Assembly (NCBI GenBank): GCA_947179155.2
Contig: OX359267.1
Location: 56,397,792-56,461,791 of the forward strand
Direction of reading: 5' to 3'
Source: Hedera helix
Lineage: Eukaryota; Streptophyta; Magnoliopsida; Apiales; Araliaceae
DNA length: 64,000 nt
Shown: positions 58,901 to 64,000 of the stretch, piece by piece
Layout of the letters: every line of letters begins with the position of its first letter
Position numbering within the stretch: position 1 is the first letter of the stretch
Made by a program: the position numbers and the translations under genes
Notes under the pieces: generated by a model
Databases searched by the model: none
What the model was told of the DNA's origin: nothing
What the model saw: only the letters and a program-made list of their open reading frames with translations

Positions 58901-61346
58901 AAAATTGGCAATATTGGGTAACAGTTAACACATATTGGCACTGGTAAAGTCTCTCTTTCTCTCTCTCTCTCCCCCCCCCCCCCCCCCCCCCCCCCCCCGC
59001 CCTCCCTCTCAGCCACCCCAAAAAAAAAAAAAAAATTCAAATGCAGATTTTCAAGGTTAATTTGAAACCTAAGAACTCGTGTTATCAGTTGATAGCCTGC
59101 CAATTTTATGCAAGACGTGTACATATTGTGAGGGGATCAACAAAGTTTTATAATTACCTGACTATTTCTTGTTATTGGATGATCAGGTTGTTTTGGAGCT
59201 ACAAGGTGATGGGAAACTGACTACATCTGATGATCCTCCCGTTGTATTTGGTTTTTTGAGCGGGGACTTCATTCAAAAGGTTTGACCATCGTAGAACTTA
59301 GAACTTGCATATCACAAGATGTGAATAATTCAATAATACATTTTAACTGAAACTATCTGTATTTAAGTGATTTTGTTTCAAAAAACAACAAGTATGTTTT
59401 ATGCAGTAGGGAATAGTTTTAACTTTTACCTCTATAGATGACGATGGCCCAATTATTTTTTACTCCTTCAAACTATAATGTCTGTTTTATGAAACTGAAA
59501 TGTTTCCAAAAAATAAAAATAGCCTATAAAGGTGGAGGATTAGAATACTATTATTACGACATTAGATAAGAATCATCGATAATTGTGAAACGTACACAAT
59601 GTACTCAAACTTCATCGTATTTCTCCTCCAAATAAAATGACCCCTTTTTTAGAATGAATTTCTTTGCCAATAAGCTTCTAGCCCAGAAAAGGGATCAGTT
59701 AAACTTTGGTCCATAAGCTTTTTCTAAGGGTCACAACGGTAAATTCATACACTGCTCATACAACTTTTGATTGTTTATTTTTAGAATGTTCATTTTTTTT
59801 CTTCTTCATGATGATGTCAAGTTATGAACAACACCTTCCATATCATGATTCAATTTATAGAACTTATGATCTTTCAACTTTCAGACAGAACTGCATCCTG
59901 GAAATCTTATACGGTTTACTGTTAGTGAAGGAGGATTGAATTTTTTGGATGGGAAACTGGAGAAGGCTGATTTGCTATACCTTGGCAAAGTCAATCGTGC
60001 ACGTGCTTTTGCAGATAGCTACTCCAAGGTTCGTAGATAAATGTAGATTTATGCACTACTCCGGGTGTTATTGTTATCAACTCAATTCAACAATAGACAC
60101 ATCAGGCTTGAACATAAAGTATTTTTAATAATCTGATAAATGATTGACTGCCTTTTAGGCAAAAAAATGGTTTGATTTGGTTGGTTGTTCATTATATTGG
60201 GAACACCAACCTCCTATGGTACAGGGACTGGTTTCCTGTTTGATGAGAGTCCAATGAATGGGGCCAAAACGATTGGCAAAAGCCGACTTTATAATATGTC
60301 CAACCAACTTTGTTTTTTTTATTAGTAAAAATGCTTTGTCATCGTGTAAACAAAGCTCTAGGTAATTTGGAATTTTCTATATAGTATATAGGTCAATATG
60401 TATACGTGAAATAGTTAAAAATCTGTCGGGAAGATTTACCAAATAAACCCATCAAGATATGCAGATACATGCAGGTACAAAGGTTTGTATGATCAATGTT
60501 CTGATATTATTATGTTAACTCAACGCTCAACAGTTGCTCTATTGCTTAAACTTTTAACTAATGGCAACTTTTTCAGGCAATTTAAATACTGGTAGCTGTT
60601 TCGGTAGTTCTAAATACTGTTAACTTGACAGAGTTAAATGATTTGCATTAATGAAGCTTAAATCAGCAGATAATTTGTAATTGTACCTATAACATTCACA
60701 CATGTAAATAGTAAGTGTGTATGAGTATTTACAATAGTACAGGTTACTTGGAGCTCTACTTTTCTGTATTTTTAAACCTGATTCCATCGCCTATCACAGA
60801 AGATCTATCAGTCACAACCACAATGACAAAACCCTTCCACCTCACCAAGCAAGACTTGAAAACTATACCACAAACTCGCAAAACGGTTCTTAGCTTAATT
60901 CTTCCACTGTGTCCATAACCAAAGCACCAGCCCATCAAAAGCTTCAGATACCAAAGGATTCGATCCAACCAATTTTTTTTTTTACCTTGGGTATCCCATT
61001 CTCTTGTTTGCCTTTGGTATGAATCTTTATTTTGCAGTTTGTTTTAATGTCTTTTGGGAATGCTTAGGGGTGCTGTTTAAGGGATAATTTTAGTTGACCT
61101 TGTAATTTGTTTTTGGGAATATTCAAAAAAGCTTTTCGTTTCAGTTATTTATTACATCTATTTATAGGCCTGTGTGAATGAAAAAGCTTGCTGAACAGAA
61201 ACTAACCGTCTTGTGTTCTATGCTTTCAGATAATGTTCCAGAACATGGTTCGACATTCTCCTTTAAGGATAGAGCATCTGTTTGCATCCTTCAGCTCATC
61301 ATCTGAACAAGTAAATGAGACTTGTGATGAGGAAATGGTTGTTTGA
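55983..61346 (+). CDS. SNUPN: Snurportin-1 (m3G-cap snRNP import adaptor)
   Basis: Exons: 55983-56335, 56602-56788, 56876-57126, 57853-57967, 59187-59279, 59885-60028 and 61230-61346, giving 419 residues in one frame. The N-terminus MAPHDLRRPFKRAAISDQQK followed by RRELSLLRQNQNRRDAQYQA is the importin-beta-binding-like segment. The cap-binding core spans about 118-300: DWYVFARPSGKRCFVVSSNG, LHRFPSALPNGSRN, YCILDCIFHELDQTYYVIDM, VCWAGVSFYECTAEFRFFWL and DGLSFYNKNSHYQTGNTPLA. These align with human snurportin (for example its TILDCIYNEVNQTYYVLD). It carries spliceosomal snRNPs with trimethylguanosine caps into the nucleus. The C-terminal third is less conserved and ends with a probable flexible acidic tail (NETCDEEMVV). 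Confidence 0.95.
58818..58899. repeat. Two-copy tandem repeat, 40-bp unit, in snurportin intron 4
   Basis: ttattgagttagataggaag recurs 40 bases later with the same continuation gtaacaatgtaaacaaagta; the copies are almost identical. Confidence 0.85.
58951..59035. repeat. (CT)n, 28-C and poly-A composite tract in snurportin intron 4
   Basis: CT repeats (to 58970) run into 28 uninterrupted C (58971-58998), then a short GC-rich link and an A run of about 16. Base-call reliability here is doubtful. Confidence 0.85.
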
Positions 61347-63906
61347 TGATGGCTGTTATTGACAATAAAAGGAGGTTATGTCATTTTTCCCTTCCCTTCT
61401 GTCTTGCTGCTTTTCTGGGAACAATGATCACTGTGAATCACTTCTCCTGGAGGCTGGATAATGACTTTCTGCAACATGCATTAAATCTCCGGATGAGTTC
61501 AAACTCTAGCCAGTCTTGGGGACGTGATTTTGACAATTTCTTGGCTTTTTGCGGTAGATGAATCTTCTATGATTATGTAATCTTTTACTGGTAAAACCCG
61601 GCAGTTGTTATTTTTCATGTCGTAGTTGTGTATTAACATAATTGTATTTGGGGAATGATAATTCTAGCATATGCTTAGGGCATATATGTTGCAAGGATGA
61701 GAAATGCATTCTTATTATGGTTATGCAGTGTTAATTCAGCTCATGAATTAATGTTATTTTTCATTATTAATGCATCTTTCTCCATACCCAAGTTTTATAG
61801 TGACTCGGAGTGATTTGGCCATGGTCGCATCTTGAAGACTTGAAAATCTATTTTAAAGTCCATGATATGAGGTGAGAGTATGCCTCAAGTCAAGCTGAGC
61901 TTTCAGATGTGCAGTCTGAGTGTATTAAAATGGCTCTCTGTGGAAAGAAAAAAGAAAAAAAAAAAGATTTTATTTGCAAAATTTACAAGTATTAAGGTTG
62001 CATTTTATTTTTAATGTTTATTCTTAAAAATAATAAATTACTAGTGTAGGTGAAATTATGGACAAATTTGACAACGCGGCATCATTCTATAATATTATTA
62101 ATAAAAAGAAACTTTTTTATGTAATAAAATTTTATTTTTATGAAAAAGTGTGAGAGATAATTACTGGAACGTTTCGAAAGGCATTTTTCAGACCCAGCTC
62201 GTGGAATAAAGCATAATGTAGGTAGTATGTGCGTGTGTGTGTGTGTGTTACCTGTGCTTGACAATGACATCAAGACGGTATCTTAAAACTGCACCTCATA
62301 TTGCTCTGCAAATCATTGAACGTTTTTGACGCTGTCTCATTTTTTCGAGTCAACTCCATTGAATTCAAAATGTACCAACACTAGTCAAGCACGTGCAAGC
62401 CAGATAACAACAAATTGAGAAAGAATCCCTCGATTTTGGTTGGGTGATACGAGTCCTTGTTGAACATGTAGTCATCCGATTATATAAAAATGTAAATGTA
62501 TATAAATCCTATAGGTTAATTTCATAAAGTAAATGTAGAAAAGGTTATACAACAGTTTGAAAAAAATTAAATAACTAAGTCACAAAACAGCTTATTTTTG
62601 GGACTGGCAAACGTGAGACCATGCAGCATGATGAATAGGAAGGGGGAATGAAACAACAAGATTGAATACAATTGCAACGATAAATAGATACAAATCCTTC
62701 CTTCTCAGGGATAGGTCCTCTAGAATTATTTTGACAATAGTCTATGCCAAGCAGATACAATGAGAAACTAATGCTGTAATCACAATGATTTAAAAATAAG
62801 TTTCAAGAAGCTCAAGGGTCGCTTCACAACCATCATACTGCCATATTGCACATAAATTCAAAACAGTGGAACAATGAATTGTACTTCCATATTTACGTAC
62901 CAAGATAGCTACTCATGCATATATATTAAAATGAGGCTGTGTTTTTCAATTTTTGATAGGTAAATTTGGTCCCAAGTATGGCAAACAAATCAAATCAAAT
63001 CAAATTAAATTAAATTTGGTCCCCGCTTATGGCAAACAAATGTAAGAACGACACATCATTTAGGAACCTATTTGATGCACACAAACTTTGGGATCCCGGA
63101 ACATCCAAAATCCAAACAATTCATTCTCTAACTATATATGGGGGAAATAACACTTATCTAAAAGTTCAACTCGTTTGAACTTAATTGGTGACATTTTTGT
63201 AAATATGTTAGAACTTGATATTTTATACCTTAAATTTCATGCCATAGATCTCTCCTAGTTCACTAGAAAACTAGTTAATTTTACATGGTAAAGACTTCCT
63301 TTAGACGACCGTAAAGGTCAAGAATAGAAACCTAGAATGGGTCCCACGAATCTAGTTGATCGTCTTATCTTTCATCTGTTTGATTTAAAGACGACGGACA
63401 AGACAAGCCAAGAAGCAGAATAGCAGATGATAATTTTGTAGAATCTTCCATGAATAGTGGTCACAAGCGCTTCACTCTATTAACTATTGACCAAGCAAAA
63501 CAGTAATGTGCATTATCAAGTTTCGACAGAAAACCAATACAACAAAAAGATGGTTGGACTGTAAGGGAAACAATAACAACACAATAATTTTAATGTTCTG
63601 GTATAGTACTGTTTGAGGAGCCAGTCTTAAAATGTTAGACACTGATCTCAGGTATACCATATATGCAATAATGGGATAGACTATGATAATAAATTAAGAA
63701 AAGATTTCTACATGATAAACTGAATCAAGATCGCAATGTTCTTCGGCTTGATGCTCTGATACATCAACAAAAATTATATGCAACACACCAGGGTCCAGGG
63801 CTTTGGCATATACTCCTTTTGGGAAGCTTGCTTATTATTAGATGCCCAAATAGTGGTCAACTGTTAGTTGGTACGAAAGTATATACTCGTTCTAGGATGA
63901 TTCTAC
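61347..63906. other. Intergenic right of snurportin
   Basis: The start is the snurportin 3' UTR. A (GT)n microsatellite lies at 62228-62249. A short duplication, aatttggtccc...atggcaaacaaat, lies at about 62963-63040 around (caaat)n. I searched this stretch for further purple-acid-phosphatase exons on the minus strand and found none. Confidence 0.5.
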
Positions 63907-64000
63907 CTTCCCCATGTCTCCAAATATTATAATTTGTTGCAAGGAGTCCTGCCCGGGATATGGGGAAGATTTGAATGAATAAATCTTGCTCCATATATAT
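63907..64000 (-). pseudogene. Purple acid phosphatase exon (PAP24/27-like), truncated or partial gene
   Basis: The minus strand reads YIWSKIYSFKSSPYPGQDSL followed by QQIIIFGDMGK, then a GTAGAA donor at 63906. This matches the region of plant large purple acid phosphatases (PAP1/24/27 group) just before and through the GDMG metal-binding motif of the metallophosphoesterase domain. The exon continues past the right edge. The next exons should carry the ERDGSNEY and GDITYANG-type motifs, but none is found in the 2.5 kb to the left, up to snurportin. So the gene is either broken here or has an unusually long intron. The cause is not resolvable from this window. Confidence 0.6.

Noticed and set aside
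62575..62760. 61-codon minus-strand frame as a possible phosphatase exon
   Set aside because: It lacks every purple acid phosphatase motif expected after the GDMG exon.

Overview
The window is nuclear DNA of a flowering plant, most likely a eudicot. The genes have many short exons in AT-rich sequence, and every recognised product is a conserved plant or eukaryotic protein. The intergenic DNA and introns carry Stowaway-like and hAT-like MITEs, solo LTRs and microsatellites. The species cannot be named from the sequence. There is no operon, CRISPR array or bacterial feature.

Layout from left to right. 1-2765 (-): 5' part of an FHA-domain AAA+ ATPase gene that runs off the left edge. 2766-15350: a repeat-rich desert holding two nested solo LTRs of one family (4700-10237, each with its own 5-bp target duplication), a decayed copia-like LTR and several MITEs. 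16453-18186 (+): translation elongation factor 1-beta. 21163-23525 (-): ribosomal protein L17 (uL22). 25444-27724 (+): SWP73/BAF60 subunit of SWI/SNF remodelers. 30567-35810 (-): a small protein joining a DDA1-like segment to a SAP domain; its last intron holds a compact non-autonomous LTR retrotransposon with an unusual 177-codon ORF. 38634-44502 (+): KING1-type SnRK1 gamma subunit with CBS repeats. 47908-49863 (-): single-exon exocyst subunit EXO70. 52862-54630 (-): COMM-domain protein with an apparently shortened N-terminus. 55983-61346 (+): snurportin-1. 63907-64000 (-): one exon of a purple acid phosphatase gene whose following exons are not found in the window.

The genes are unrelated housekeeping and regulatory genes, not a cluster or pathway. 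Telo-box motifs lie at the 5' ends of the EF1B, RPL17 and COMMD genes. I rebuilt exon-intron structures by hand from splice sites and reading-frame continuity. All of the fully contained models stay in frame from ATG to stop, though exon 1 of the COMMD model is provisional.

Most worth a second look: the nested LTR pair; the 1.95-kb LTR element with a non-gag/pol ORF and a primer-binding site that differs from the canonical one only by transitions; a degenerate duplicate of the terminal exon of the DDA1-SAP gene; three GC-AG introns in three genes; a foldback element in the COMMD/snurportin divergent promoter; and the orphan phosphatase exon.
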